A stretch of 14,823 bases of DNA from Azoarcus sp. (GCA_031282905.1 JAITCV010000036.1:1-14823); one strand, 5' to 3'. Positions 7,674-14,501 are shown, numbered from the stretch's first letter. Numbers and translations: made by a program. Notes: generated by a model from the letters alone, not told the origin.

Positions 7674-8713
7674 CCTCGCGCCCGTCCGACGTCGAAGTCA
7701 TCGTCGCAGGCTTCCATCTCCAGTTCCAGATCGCAGCTCGGGCAGGTGGCGGTTCCCGGGCCGCTCACGCACATGACCTGGCCGCAACTGCACAGGGCCA
7801 TGCCGAAACGATTGCCGCAATGCGGGCAGCCCGGCATGCCGATCAGCTTGTCGGTGCTGATGGTGCGCGCCAGCGCGCGCGTGTCGCTCAAATCGTCGTA
7901 ATCGCGCTCCATCGGATAGACGCCGACCAGATGGTAGGTGCCCGGGTTCTTCATCCCCGGCACGTTGAACATCGCGGAAAAACGCTCGTACTTGATCAGA
8001 TAGGGCAGTTTCGTGGTCTGGCATTTGCCCGCGATGATCACGAAATCCTCGTCGACGACGGTCGCCTTGGCGATGTCGTCGATCTTCTTCATGATGTCGT
8101 CGTCGAACTTGGCCAGGCTGAGACCGCCTTCCCGGCTCATGCTGACGCTGCGGCTCTGGCTCGATACCGAACGGCTGATCCAGTCGATGAAGCGCTTGAA
8201 ATCGGCGGGCTCGCCGGTTTCGAGGCTGATGACGGTTTCCGTGAAACGTTGCAGGGCGGCCAGCGAGGCATGCCGCCCCACGCCGATGCCGACCAGGCTG
8301 ACGCGGCTGGCGAAGCGTTGCGTCCAGCGCGCGAGCGCCGCTTCAATGTCGTCGGTCGGCTTGCCGTCGGTCATCAGGAAGACGATCGGTCGCCAGTCGC
8401 CCTTGACCTCGGCAGTGGTGCGCTGCACGTTGCGTTCGATCTCGTCCATCAGGTGGTTCATCGCCACCCCGAGTGAAGTCCCCGAACCGATGGGCAGACG
8501 CGGCGGATAGAACTGGACGAGCTCGACGAGCGGCGTCAGCGTCCGCGCCTTGCCGGCAAAGGCGATGATGGAGAGATGAGCCGTCTCCAGCGCGTAAGGG
8601 TCGGTGCGCAGGGTGCGCACCAACTGCTCCAGGCCGTCCTGCATCATGCGGATGTTCTCGCCCACCATGGATTCGGAGACGTCGATGAGAAGATAGATCG
8701 GTAACCGGCGCAT
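7670..8713 (-). CDS. TerY-type VWA protein with C-terminal zinc ribbon
   Basis: 347 residues. The ATG at 8713 starts MRRLPIYLLIDVSESM, matching the N-terminus of other TerY proteins; the frame remains open to 9595 but that part overlaps the neighbouring TerY gene on the same strand and is discarded. The VWA domain covers residues 1-180 with MIDAS ligands Asp11, Ser13, Ser15, Thr79 and Asp116 (MTDGKPTDD). A middle region (about 195-290) leads into a cysteine-rich segment with Cys296, 299, 308, 310, 315, 324 and 327, an apparent zinc ribbon. It differs from the two upstream TerY proteins, which lack the ribbon. In the published Ter analyses, TerY proteins with a zinc ribbon accompany PP2C and kinase. 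The role is probably scaffold or metal-dependent sensor. Confidence 0.92.
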   Translation of the reverse strand: MRRLPIYLLIDVSESMVGENIRMMQDGLEQLVRTLRTDPYALETAHLSIIAFAGKARTLTPLVELVQFYPPRLPIGSGTSLGVAMNHLMDEIERNVQRTTAEVKGDWRPIVFLMTDGKPTDDIEAALARWTQRFASRVSLVGIGVGRHASLAALQRFTETVISLETGEPADFKRFIDWISRSVSSQSRSVSMSREGGLSLAKFDDDIMKKIDDIAKATVVDEDFVIIAGKCQTTKLPYLIKYERFSAMFNVPGMKNPGTYHLVGVYPMERDYDDLSDTRALARTISTDKLIGMPGCPHCGNRFGMALCSCGQVMCVSGPGTATCPSCDLELEMEACDDDFDVGRARG

Positions 8714-8754
8714 GATTCCGCTCGCTCTCGTATTGGTTCGTTGATTCGTATCTG

Positions 8755-9399
8755 CTACAGCACCACGTTCACTTCGGGCGGCGGCGGCGGCAGGCTGAGT
8801 GAAGTCGCCGCGCCCACCGACATGCTGCCGCTGGTCACGGTGCTCGACACCCACTGGAAGAAGGCGGTGAAGGCGGCGCTGTCCATCGTGTCGAGGCTGA
8901 CGACCTGGTCCGTGAGCGCGCGCAAGCCCGCCGGATCGGCCTTGGGGCCCGCCGCGCAGGCAATCACCGCGCCGAACGGAAAGGCGCGCACGCGCGGCGC
9001 GATCTCGCTGTAGGCGAGCGTGTCGGTCGGCTTGCCGTCGGTCATGACGAACAGCAGCGGCGCCCAATCGCCCTTGTGCTCCGGCGTCGACTGGCGCAGT
9101 TCCGCGCGCGCCCGCTCCAGCAGATGGGTGAGCGCCTCGCCCAACAGGGTCGCACCCGAATTCGGGCAAGTGATCTCGGGCATGAGCACATCTTCGAGCG
9201 CGGTCAGCGGCAGCACATCCTTGATCAGCGAATCGAAGGTGGTGATCGACAGATGCACGGTCTCGATGGCGTAGGGGTTCTGGCGCAGCGACGTCTGCAG
9301 GGCGCGCAGGCCCACATTGACCGATTCGATCGGTTCGCCGCGCATGCTTCCGGAGGTATCGATCAACAGGTAAACCGGCAAACGTCGGGAGGCGCTCAT
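8755..9399 (-). CDS. terY: TerY-type VWA domain protein (second copy)
   Basis: 214 residues, essentially one VWA domain, the normal size for TerY. MIDAS residues are intact: LLIDTSGSM (Asp14, Ser16, Ser18), SGATLLG (Thr84) and MTDGKPTD (Asp121). The chain ends in a proline run and PPPPPEVNVVL (204-214), nearly the same as the end of the neighbouring copy. There is no clear Shine-Dalgarno sequence before ATG 9399; the bases upstream are pyrimidine-rich. The gene follows the first TerY by 81 bp and precedes the zinc-ribbon TerY by 41 bp. TerY proteins are cytoplasmic and are thought to bind metal through MIDAS and to act with the kinase and phosphatase; the biochemical role is not established. 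Confidence 0.93.
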   Translation of the reverse strand: MSASRRLPVYLLIDTSGSMRGEPIESVNVGLRALQTSLRQNPYAIETVHLSITTFDSLIKDVLPLTALEDVLMPEITCPNSGATLLGEALTHLLERARAELRQSTPEHKGDWAPLLFVMTDGKPTDTLAYSEIAPRVRAFPFGAVIACAAGPKADPAGLRALTDQVVSLDTMDSAAFTAFFQWVSSTVTSGSMSVGAATSLSLPPPPPEVNVVL

Positions 9400-9480
9400 T
9401 TTCGATCAGAAAAGAAGAGGAGGAGACAAAAACGGAAGGCCTGCCTTGTTGGCATATGCTCTTCCAGCATGCGAAGCGGC

Positions 9481-10119
9481 TCAGAGCGCCACGTTCACTT
9501 CGGGCGGCGGCGGCGGCAATTCGTCCAGGCCGCCGACTTCCTTTTTGGTCAGGTCGAGCTTCTGGCTCGACACCGACACCGAGGCGCTCACCCACTGGAA
9601 GAACGCCTTGAGGGTGTTGGAATCAGCGGTGTCGAGGGTAACCACGGCCTCGGTGATCTTGCGCAACTCGTCGGGTTTGGCGGCGGGGCCCGCCGCGCAG
9701 GCGACCAAGGTGCCGACCTTCACCCGCCGCAGGGCCTCGATGCCTCGGTTCAGATCGTCGGTCGCCTGGCCGTCGGTGAGGAGAAAACACACCGGCTTCC
9801 AGTCGCCCTTGGCCTCGGCGGTCGTCTTGCGGACGTCACGCTCGATGCAATCGGCCAGCAGCGCCAGCGCCCCGCCCAGCGCCGTCATGCCGCAGGCGCG
9901 CAGATCCGGAATCTGGAATTGCACCAGTTCGGTCAGCGGCACCGTTTGCGCGGCCCGATCGGAAAAGGTGATCACCGACAGGAAGGCGGTTTCCAGGGCG
10001 TAAGGGTCCGAGCGCAAGGCCGAGACCATGGTCTGCAAACCAACCTTGACCGCCTCGATGGGTTCCCCGGTCATGGAACCGGACGTATCGATAAGCAGAT
10101 AGACGGGAAGACGACGCAC
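9481..10119 (-). CDS. terY: TerY-type VWA domain protein (first gene of leftward unit)
   Basis: 212 residues from a GTG at 10119. That start is preferred to the ATG at 10197 because GGAG lies seven bases upstream (TAGGAGCTCCACC then GTG) and because it begins MRRLPVYLLIDTSGSM, exactly where TerY proteins begin. MIDAS residues are intact: Asp11, Ser13, Ser15, Thr79 and Asp116 (LTDGQATDD). The tail is PPPPPEVNVAL (202-212), shared with the second copy. It is the promoter-proximal gene, divergent from terD across a 184-bp gap. The sequence differs enough from the second TerY to suggest an old duplication. Role as for other TerY proteins: likely metal-binding scaffold in the phosphorylation system. 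Confidence 0.93.
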   Translation of the reverse strand: MRRLPVYLLIDTSGSMTGEPIEAVKVGLQTMVSALRSDPYALETAFLSVITFSDRAAQTVPLTELVQFQIPDLRACGMTALGGALALLADCIERDVRKTTAEAKGDWKPVCFLLTDGQATDDLNRGIEALRRVKVGTLVACAAGPAAKPDELRKITEAVVTLDTADSNTLKAFFQWVSASVSVSSQKLDLTKKEVGGLDELPPPPPEVNVAL

Positions 10120-10303
10120 GGTGGAGCTCCTATTGAAACCAGTACCACGGTTGGAAGACAGTCGGAAGACGACAGGCAGGGATGAGCAAGGCGGCAAAGC
10201 CTAGCACATATTCGTCTTTTATTTTATCGTTATCCCGTTTTGTCGGCGGGCTGGTTATCATAGCGGCCTGACAGGAGACGGAACACACAAAAAGGAACCG
10301 TTC
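10120..10303. promoter_or_regulatory. Divergent regulatory region between terY and terD
   Basis: This gap must hold promoters for both Ter units. It contains an AT-rich stretch at about 10208-10235 and two direct copies of GTTATC (10229-10234 and 10254-10259, 25 bp apart). TATCAT at 10256-10261 could be a -10 for the terD side, but no matching -35 at 16-18 bp is visible, so an activator or an alternative sigma factor is possible. AAGGA just upstream of ATG 10304 is the terD ribosome binding site. Confidence 0.5.
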
Positions 10304-10882
10304 ATGGCGATCAGCTTGCAAAAAGGCGGCAACGTCAACCTCTCGAAAACCAACCCCAATCTCAAGAACGTCCTGATCGGGCTGGGCTGGGACGCCCGCT
10401 CGAGTTCGGGCGCCGACTTCGACCTGGATGCGAGCGTTTTCATGCTCGCCGCCAGCGGCAAGGTGCGCTCCGATGCCGACTTCATCTTCTACAACCAGTT
10501 GCGCAGCCTTTGCGGCTCCGTCGAGCACACCGGCGACAACCGTACCGGTGAAGGCGACGGTGACGACGAGGCGATCAAGGTCATCCTCGACAAGGTGCCC
10601 GCCGACATCCAGCGCCTGGTGATCGCGGTGACCATCCACGAGGCCGACACGCGTCGGCAGAATTTCGGCATGGTCGGCAGCGCCTACATCCGCCTCGTCA
10701 ATCTCGACGACGACGCCGAGATCGTCCGCTTCGATCTCAGCGAGGATGCCTCGATCGAGACCGCGATGATCTTCGGCGAAGTGTATCGCCACCAGGGCGA
10801 ATGGAAATTCCGCGCCGTCGGCCAAGGTTATGCCGGCGGTTTGCGCGCGCTGGCCACATCGCACGGAATCGACGTGCAATAA
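10304..10882 (+). CDS. terD: TerD family calcium-binding stress protein (copy 1)
   Basis: 192 residues, the usual TerD length. It begins MAISLQKGGNVNLSK and carries both acidic signatures of the family: DFDLDAS near residue 40 and the calcium-loop motif GDNRTGEGDGDDE near residues 78-90. The end, EWKFRAVGQGYAGGL, matches enterobacterial TerD. AAGGA lies seven bases before ATG 10304. TerD-type proteins are cytoplasmic beta-sandwich proteins that bind calcium and are needed for tellurite and related stress resistance; the mechanism is unsettled. It is the first gene of the rightward unit, with the second copy 39 bp downstream, and it could respond to the divergent phosphorylation genes. Confidence 0.96.
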   Translation: MAISLQKGGNVNLSKTNPNLKNVLIGLGWDARSSSGADFDLDASVFMLAASGKVRSDADFIFYNQLRSLCGSVEHTGDNRTGEGDGDDEAIKVILDKVPADIQRLVIAVTIHEADTRRQNFGMVGSAYIRLVNLDDDAEIVRFDLSEDASIETAMIFGEVYRHQGEWKFRAVGQGYAGGLRALATSHGIDVQ

Positions 10883-10921
10883 TCTTCACTTCCACCCACC
10901 ACAAACAACGAGGAAACAAGC

Positions 10922-11497
10922 ATGGCAATCAGTCTGCAAAAAGGCGGCAACGTCAACCTGTCCAAGGAAGCGCCCGGCATGAAGAAGATGACCGTCGGTC
11001 TCGGCTGGGACGTCCGCGCCACCGACGGCACCGATTTCGACCTCGACGCGAGCGCCTTCTTGCTCAACAGCACGGGCAAGGTACGCTCCGACGCCGATTT
11101 CATCTTCTACAACCAGCCGAAATCGGCGGACGGCAGCATCCAGCACGGCGGCGACAACCGCACGGGCGAAGGCGAAGGCGATGACGAATCGGTGGTGATC
11201 GAACTGGACAAGGTCCCCGCCGACATCGAAAAAATCTCGGTCTGCGTCACCATCCACGACGCCGAAGCCCGCAAGCAGAATTTCGGCATGGTATCGAGCG
11301 CCTACGTGCGCTGCGTCAATGCCGACTCCAACGTCGAAGTGGCCCGTTTCGATCTCTCCGAAGACGCCTCGGTCGAGACCGCGATGATCTTCGGCGAAAT
11401 CTACCGTCACAGCGGCGAATGGAAATTCAAGGCCATCGGCCAGGGCTTCGCTGGCGGCCTCGGCCCGCTCGCCAGGAACTTCGGTGTCAATGTCTAA
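10922..11497 (+). CDS. terD: TerD family calcium-binding stress protein (copy 2; TerD/TerE-like)
   Basis: 191 residues with GAGGAA upstream of ATG 10922. It shares the MAISLQKGGNVNLSK start, DFDLDAS, GDNRTGEGEGDDE and the EWKFKAIGQGFAGGL end with copy 1, and is clearly a tandem paralogue. Differences include Glu in the acidic loop (EGEGDDE rather than EGDGDDE) and IHDAEARKQNFGMVSSAY, close to enterobacterial TerE. Calling it terE would also be defensible. Role as for copy 1: a cytoplasmic calcium-binding protein of the Ter system. A terminator-like hairpin follows at 11528-11549. Confidence 0.95.
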   Translation: MAISLQKGGNVNLSKEAPGMKKMTVGLGWDVRATDGTDFDLDASAFLLNSTGKVRSDADFIFYNQPKSADGSIQHGGDNRTGEGEGDDESVVIELDKVPADIEKISVCVTIHDAEARKQNFGMVSSAYVRCVNADSNVEVARFDLSEDASVETAMIFGEIYRHSGEWKFKAIGQGFAGGLGPLARNFGVNV

Positions 11498-11527
11498 CGT
11501 CTGAACGCTGGACGCTTCGACAACGCG

Positions 11528-11549
11528 GACGGCCCTTCGGGCCGTCTTT
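11528..11549 (+). terminator. Intrinsic terminator after the TerD pair
   Basis: GACGGCCC (11528-11535) and GGGCCGTC (11539-11546) pair perfectly around loop TTC, followed by a short TTT. The stem is strong but the T-run is short, so partial read-through to the AIM24 gene is likely. Confidence 0.7.
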
Positions 11550-11575
11550 CCGATTCCATCTCCAGATCATTCGTG

Positions 11576-11590
11576 AAATCGAGACGATTT
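11576..11590. other. Small perfect inverted repeat upstream of the AIM24 gene
   Basis: AAATCG, AGA, CGATTT form a 6-bp inverted repeat 30 bp before the AIM24 start. It could be an operator half-site pair or chance; no promoter is evident next to it. Confidence 0.2.
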
Positions 11591-11620
11591 GGAATGGCAT
11601 GATCTTCGGGAGCTGAAACG

Positions 11621-12325
11621 ATGCCCACATTCACCATCACGGGCGACATCGACCCCTTCCTGCACGTCTCCTTGCGCCAGGGCGAAGCCATCTTCTGCGA
11701 ATCGGACGCCATGGTGATGATGGAAGACACGCTCGATCTCACCAGCTCGATGCAGGGCGGCATCCTCCAGGCGGCCATGCGGCGGTTCGCCAATGGCGAA
11801 TCGTTTTTCCAGCAACGCATCGAAGCCAAGCGCGGCGACGGCGACTGCCTGCTCTCCCCCACGCTACCAGGAGCAATCCAAGTCCTTGATGTGGGAGAGG
11901 TGCAATACTATTTGAACGATGGCGCCTACGTGGCGGCGACCGCCAACGTGCAGGTCACCGCCCGCATGCAAAGCCTCGGCACCGCCCTGTTCGGAAGCAC
12001 CGGTGGCTTTTTCATCGGACAGACGAGCGGCACGGGGCAGATTGCCGTCAATGGCTTCGGCTCCCTCTTCATGATCGACGTCCAACAGGACAAGGAAATC
12101 GTGGTCGACAACGGCCACATCGTCGCCTGGGACAGCAGGCTCGATTACAAGATCAGCACCGCGACCGCCAGGGACAGAGGCTTGTTGGGCAGTCTGGTCA
12201 ACAGTGTCACCAGCGGCGAAGGCATCGTCCTGCGTTTTCGCGGCAATGGGAAAGTCTTGCTGTGCTCACGCAATCCGCCGAGTTTCCTTTCGTGGATCAC
12301 GGCAAACATGAAATCATCACGGTAA
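11621..12325 (+). CDS. AIM24 / TIGR00266 family protein
   Basis: 234 residues from ATG 11621 with GGGAG eight bases upstream. The pattern is that of the AIM24 (formerly DUF124) beta-fold: MPTFTITGDIDPFLHVSL at the start, GEAIFCESDAMVMM, a GGILQAAMRRFANGESFF segment, LPGAIQVLDV, GTGQIAVNGFGSLFMIDV, the VDNGHIVAWDS strand near residue 160, and GEGIVLRFRGNGKVLLCSR near the C-terminus. There is no signal peptide or membrane helix, so it is probably cytoplasmic. The molecular function of bacterial AIM24 proteins is unknown. It sits between TerD copy 2 and a TerZ-like gene on the same strand, 21 bp before the latter, so it is very probably part of this stress system. This is an inference from position. 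Confidence 0.9.
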   Translation: MPTFTITGDIDPFLHVSLRQGEAIFCESDAMVMMEDTLDLTSSMQGGILQAAMRRFANGESFFQQRIEAKRGDGDCLLSPTLPGAIQVLDVGEVQYYLNDGAYVAATANVQVTARMQSLGTALFGSTGGFFIGQTSGTGQIAVNGFGSLFMIDVQQDKEIVVDNGHIVAWDSRLDYKISTATARDRGLLGSLVNSVTSGEGIVLRFRGNGKVLLCSRNPPSFLSWITANMKSSR

Positions 12326-12333
12326 GCACCAAC

Positions 12334-12340
12334 AAAGGAG
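12334..12340 (+). promoter_or_regulatory. Strong ribosome binding site of the terZ-like gene
   Basis: AAAGGAG lies six bases before ATG 12347, inside the 21-bp gap after the AIM24 gene. Confidence 0.7.
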
Positions 12341-12346
12341 TCTGTA

Positions 12347-12928
12347 ATGGCAGTCAATCTGCAAAAAGGGCAAAAAATTTCCTTGAACAAGGAAGCCGGT
12401 GGCACCCTGAACAAGATCGTCATGGGGCTGGGCTGGGACGCAGTCAAGAAAAAAGGACTGCTCGGCTTCATGAGCAAGGCAGAGGAAATCGACCTCGATG
12501 CCTCCTGCCTGCTGTTCGACGACAACGGCACGGTCGCAGACACCGTCTGGTTCCGGCAATTGCAAAGCCGGGACGGCAGCATCCAGCACACCGGCGACAA
12601 CCGCACCGGCGACGGCGACGGCGATGACGAACAGATTCTCGTCGATCTTGGCCGGGTACCGGCAAACATCAAATCGCTGGTCTTCACGGTCAATTCCTTC
12701 ACCGGCCAGAACTTCTCCCAGGTCGCCAACGCCTTCTGCCGCATCGTCGACGGCAGCACCGGCAAAGAGTTGGCGCGCTACGACCTTTCGGTGCAAGGCA
12801 ACCATTCCGCACAGATCATGGCGAAGGTATACCGCCACAACGGCGAATGGAAAATGCACGCGATCGGCGAAAACGGCAACGGCCGCACTTTCCAGGAACT
12901 GCTGCCCCAGATCACGCCGCATTTGTGA
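12347..12928 (+). CDS. terZ: TerZ-like TerD-family calcium-binding protein
   Basis: 193 residues. It differs from the two TerD copies by an insertion after GLGWD, the WDAVKKKGLLGF stretch, which is typical of TerZ. The family's acidic signatures are kept: EIDLDAS near residues 48-54 and GDNRTGDGDGDDE. The C-terminus lacks the GQGYAGGL motif of TerD and instead reads AIGENGNGRTFQELLPQ. In enterobacteria TerZ is the first gene of terZABCDE; here it is the last gene of the unit and no TerA or TerB follows. It is expected to be cytoplasmic and to bind calcium. A long hairpin begins nine bases after the stop. Confidence 0.93.
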   Translation: MAVNLQKGQKISLNKEAGGTLNKIVMGLGWDAVKKKGLLGFMSKAEEIDLDASCLLFDDNGTVADTVWFRQLQSRDGSIQHTGDNRTGDGDGDDEQILVDLGRVPANIKSLVFTVNSFTGQNFSQVANAFCRIVDGSTGKELARYDLSVQGNHSAQIMAKVYRHNGEWKMHAIGENGNGRTFQELLPQITPHL

Positions 12929-12936
12929 TTTGTAGA

Positions 12937-12975
12937 CCGTGGCTGATTCAGAAAACCTTTCTGGATCAGTCACGG
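12937..12975 (+). terminator. Long 15-bp hairpin after terZ (terminator-like, no T-run)
   Basis: Arms 12937-12951 and 12961-12975 pair over 15 bases with two G-U pairs around a 9-nt loop. No T-run follows, so it may be a transcript 3'-end stabiliser or a factor-dependent terminator rather than a classic intrinsic one. Confidence 0.5.
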
Positions 12976-13129
12976 CGATCGCGTTTGGCCCTTGTTCATT
13001 ATCCGGCCCTCTGTTTTCGACGGCGAAATGGTTTACGCGGTTTACGCTCAATACGCAGTCACACACTCATCGACAGCGAGGCGCAAAGTCCCGCAGCGAT
13101 CCATTGCAATGCCGCCAAACTACCTCATC

Positions 13130-13180
13130 TTTCCCCTTCTCCTCTTGCGGGGAGAAGGTGGCCGACAGGCTGGATGAGGC
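13130..13180. repeat. REP-like intergenic repeat
   Basis: CCTTCTCC (13135-13142) pairs with GGAGAAGG (13151-13158) around TCTTGCGG, and the segment continues GTGGCCGACAGGCTGGATGA. This resembles the common proteobacterial intergenic repeat reading CCTTCTCCC..GGGAGAAGGTGGCC..GGATGAGG. Copy number in the genome cannot be judged here. Confidence 0.55.
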
Positions 13181-13310
13181 GGATGAGCAACCGTGTCAAG
13201 TGGCAGAAAGATTCGTCGATGCGGTTTTCTTTTTTACGAGGGTGTTCATCTTCTCACATCGGAATCAAACCCTCTTTTCAGACTCATCTCATATTGGACA
13301 AGGCCAACGC

Positions 13311-13338
13311 TTGCAATTGCGCCCCCCGCGCTTACACT
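13311..13338 (+). promoter_or_regulatory. Candidate sigma70 promoter of dcd
   Basis: TTGCAA (13311-13316) and TACACT (13333-13338) are 16 bp apart and would give a leader of about 33 nt before ATG 13378. Confidence 0.35.
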
Positions 13339-13377
13339 ACACCCCCTTACATTTTTTCCCGCTCTGGAGATCTACCC

Positions 13378-13944
13378 ATGTCCATCAAGTCCGACCGCTG
13401 GATTCGCCGCATGGCCGAAAAGCACGGCATGATCGAACCGTTCGAGCCCGCACTCGTGCGCGAATTGAAAGGACAGAAAATTGTTTCCTACGGTACATCG
13501 AGTTATGGCTATGACATTCGCTGCGCCCCGGAATTCAAGGTGTTTACCAACATCAACTCCACCGTGGTCGACCCCAAGGCGTTCGACCCCAAGTCCTTCG
13601 TCGAAATCGACGCCGATATCTGCATCATCCCGCCCAATTCCTTCGCGCTGGCGCGCACGGTTGAATATTTCCGCATTCCGAGGAATGTACTCACCGTCTG
13701 CCTTGGAAAAAGCACTTATGCGCGTTGCGGCATCATCGTCAACGTCACGCCCTTTGAGCCGGAATGGGAAGGTTTCGTGACATTGGAATTTTCCAACACC
13801 ACGCCGCTGCCCGCCAAGATCTATGCGGGTGAAGGCTGCGCCCAGGTGCTGTTCTTCGAGTCCGACGAGGTGTGCGAGACGTCGTACAAGGACAGGGGTG
13901 GCAAGTATCAAGGACAAACCGGCGTCACCCTGCCGAAAATTTGA
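13378..13944 (+). CDS. dcd: dCTP deaminase
   Basis: 188 residues, full length for Dcd. GGAGAT lies upstream of ATG 13378; the longer open frame upstream is non-coding. The enzyme deaminates dCTP to dUTP in the cytoplasm, supplying dUMP for thymidylate synthesis. Visible signatures are SYGTSSYGYDIRCAPEFKVF near the N-terminus, the substrate loop GKSTYARCGI whose arginine is conserved, and WEGFVTLEFSNTTPLPAKIY, where the glutamate of LEFSN matches the catalytic Glu of E. coli Dcd (Glu138). It ends GKYQGQTGVTLPKI as expected. It is a housekeeping gene with its own probable promoter and no evident functional link to the Ter locus; it marks the return to core genome. Confidence 0.97.
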   Translation: MSIKSDRWIRRMAEKHGMIEPFEPALVRELKGQKIVSYGTSSYGYDIRCAPEFKVFTNINSTVVDPKAFDPKSFVEIDADICIIPPNSFALARTVEYFRIPRNVLTVCLGKSTYARCGIIVNVTPFEPEWEGFVTLEFSNTTPLPAKIYAGEGCAQVLFFESDEVCETSYKDRGGKYQGQTGVTLPKI

Positions 13945-14260
13945 TTCCGCTGGGTTGCTTTCACGCTCGCCCAGCGTCCGCAAGGCAGTCCCCGAGCTTG
14001 TCCTGGCGGAGCGTTTCATGTCATGTCATTACTTCGTTTCACGATCTGGAACCAGCATTGCATCTGCATAGCCTGGAAAAAGCGGCTCTCCATGCGAAAA
14101 TGATTCTGCGGAAATGGCCAAGAAACGCCGACCCGGTGCAAGAAAGTGGTGGATTTGGCTTGAAGTTCGTCGTGCTTTCGGGTATATTGCCGGGCTTCTT
14201 CGCGCTGGAGCATGGCGCGAGGCTTGATCTGAACGAGTCTAGACAAGTTTTTTAGGTTCC
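13945..14260. other. Non-coding gap between dcd and the tRNA locus
   Basis: No gene is supported. A 7-bp inverted repeat CGCTGGG/CCCAGCG (13948-13954, 13970-13976) follows dcd within three bases but lacks a T-run. A promoter candidate for the tRNA locus is at 14160-14188. Confidence 0.5.
14160..14188 (+). promoter_or_regulatory. Probable sigma70 promoter of the tRNA-Thr locus
   Basis: TTGAAG (14160-14165) and TATATT (14183-14188) are 17 bp apart, followed by a GC-rich discriminator (GCCGGGC), which is typical of stable-RNA promoters. It lies 73 bp before the tRNA 5' half and on the same strand as the intact tRNA. Confidence 0.5.
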
Positions 14261-14299
14261 GCCGCTTTAGCTCAGTTGGTAGAGCAGTTCATTCGTAAT
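14261..14299 (+). pseudogene. 5' half of a tRNA-Thr(CGT) gene, broken after the anticodon loop
   Basis: Positions 14261-14299 give an acceptor 5' strand GCCGCTT, the D-arm TAGCTCAGTTGGTAGAGCAG, and the anticodon loop region CATTCGTAAT with anticodon CGT. From 14300 the sequence no longer pairs: there is no T-arm, no AAGCGGC acceptor 3' strand and no CCA. Its acceptor start differs from that of the intact tRNA downstream (GCCGGCA), so it looks like the remains of a different tRNA-Thr gene. About 18 bp upstream, ACAAGTTT also recurs upstream of the intact copy. Confidence 0.75.
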
Positions 14300-14414
14300 C
14301 GGAACACCGATGCGATGATGCTTGATCGAAGAACTAAGCACGGCAAGGCTTTCGGGCCGCCAGCGGCGCGAAGGTCAGGTAGTACAAACACGGTTTGAAC
14401 AAGTTTCGGTTTTA

Positions 14415-14490
14415 GCCGGCATAGCTCAGTTGGTAGAGCAGCGCATTCGTAATGCGAAGGTCGGGGGTTCGACTCCTCTTGCCGGCACCA
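14415..14490 (+). tRNA. tRNA-Thr (anticodon CGT)
   Basis: 76 nt including encoded CCA. The acceptor stem GCCGGCA/TGCCGGC is perfect; D-arm GCTC/GAGC; anticodon loop TTCGTAA reads CGT (codon ACG); variable loop AGGTC; T-loop TTCGACT with a G-U-containing stem; discriminator A then CCA. The first pair of the anticodon stem (G27-A43) is a mismatch. A strong terminator follows 11 bp downstream. Confidence 0.96.
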
Positions 14491-14501
14491 CTTGAAGTGA
14501 G

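Larger units (their letters stand above)
12976..13377. other. Non-coding gap between the Ter locus and dcd
   Basis: No gene is supported; the open frames here are extensions of dcd or chance frames without ribosome binding sites. It contains a REP-like repeat (13130-13180) and a possible dcd promoter (13311-13338). Confidence 0.6.

Noticed and set aside
8714..9595. Upstream extension of the zinc-ribbon TerY frame
   Set aside because: The extension overlaps the second TerY gene in another frame and has no homology; the protein clearly begins MRRLPIY at 8713.
9076..10185. 369-codon plus-strand frame across the terY genes
   Set aside because: Mirror of TerY codons; contains no domain, and both TerY genes beneath it are well supported.
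12847..13377. Upstream extension of the dcd frame
   Set aside because: Dcd has its conserved start and ribosome binding site at 13378; the extension overlaps terZ and has no family match.
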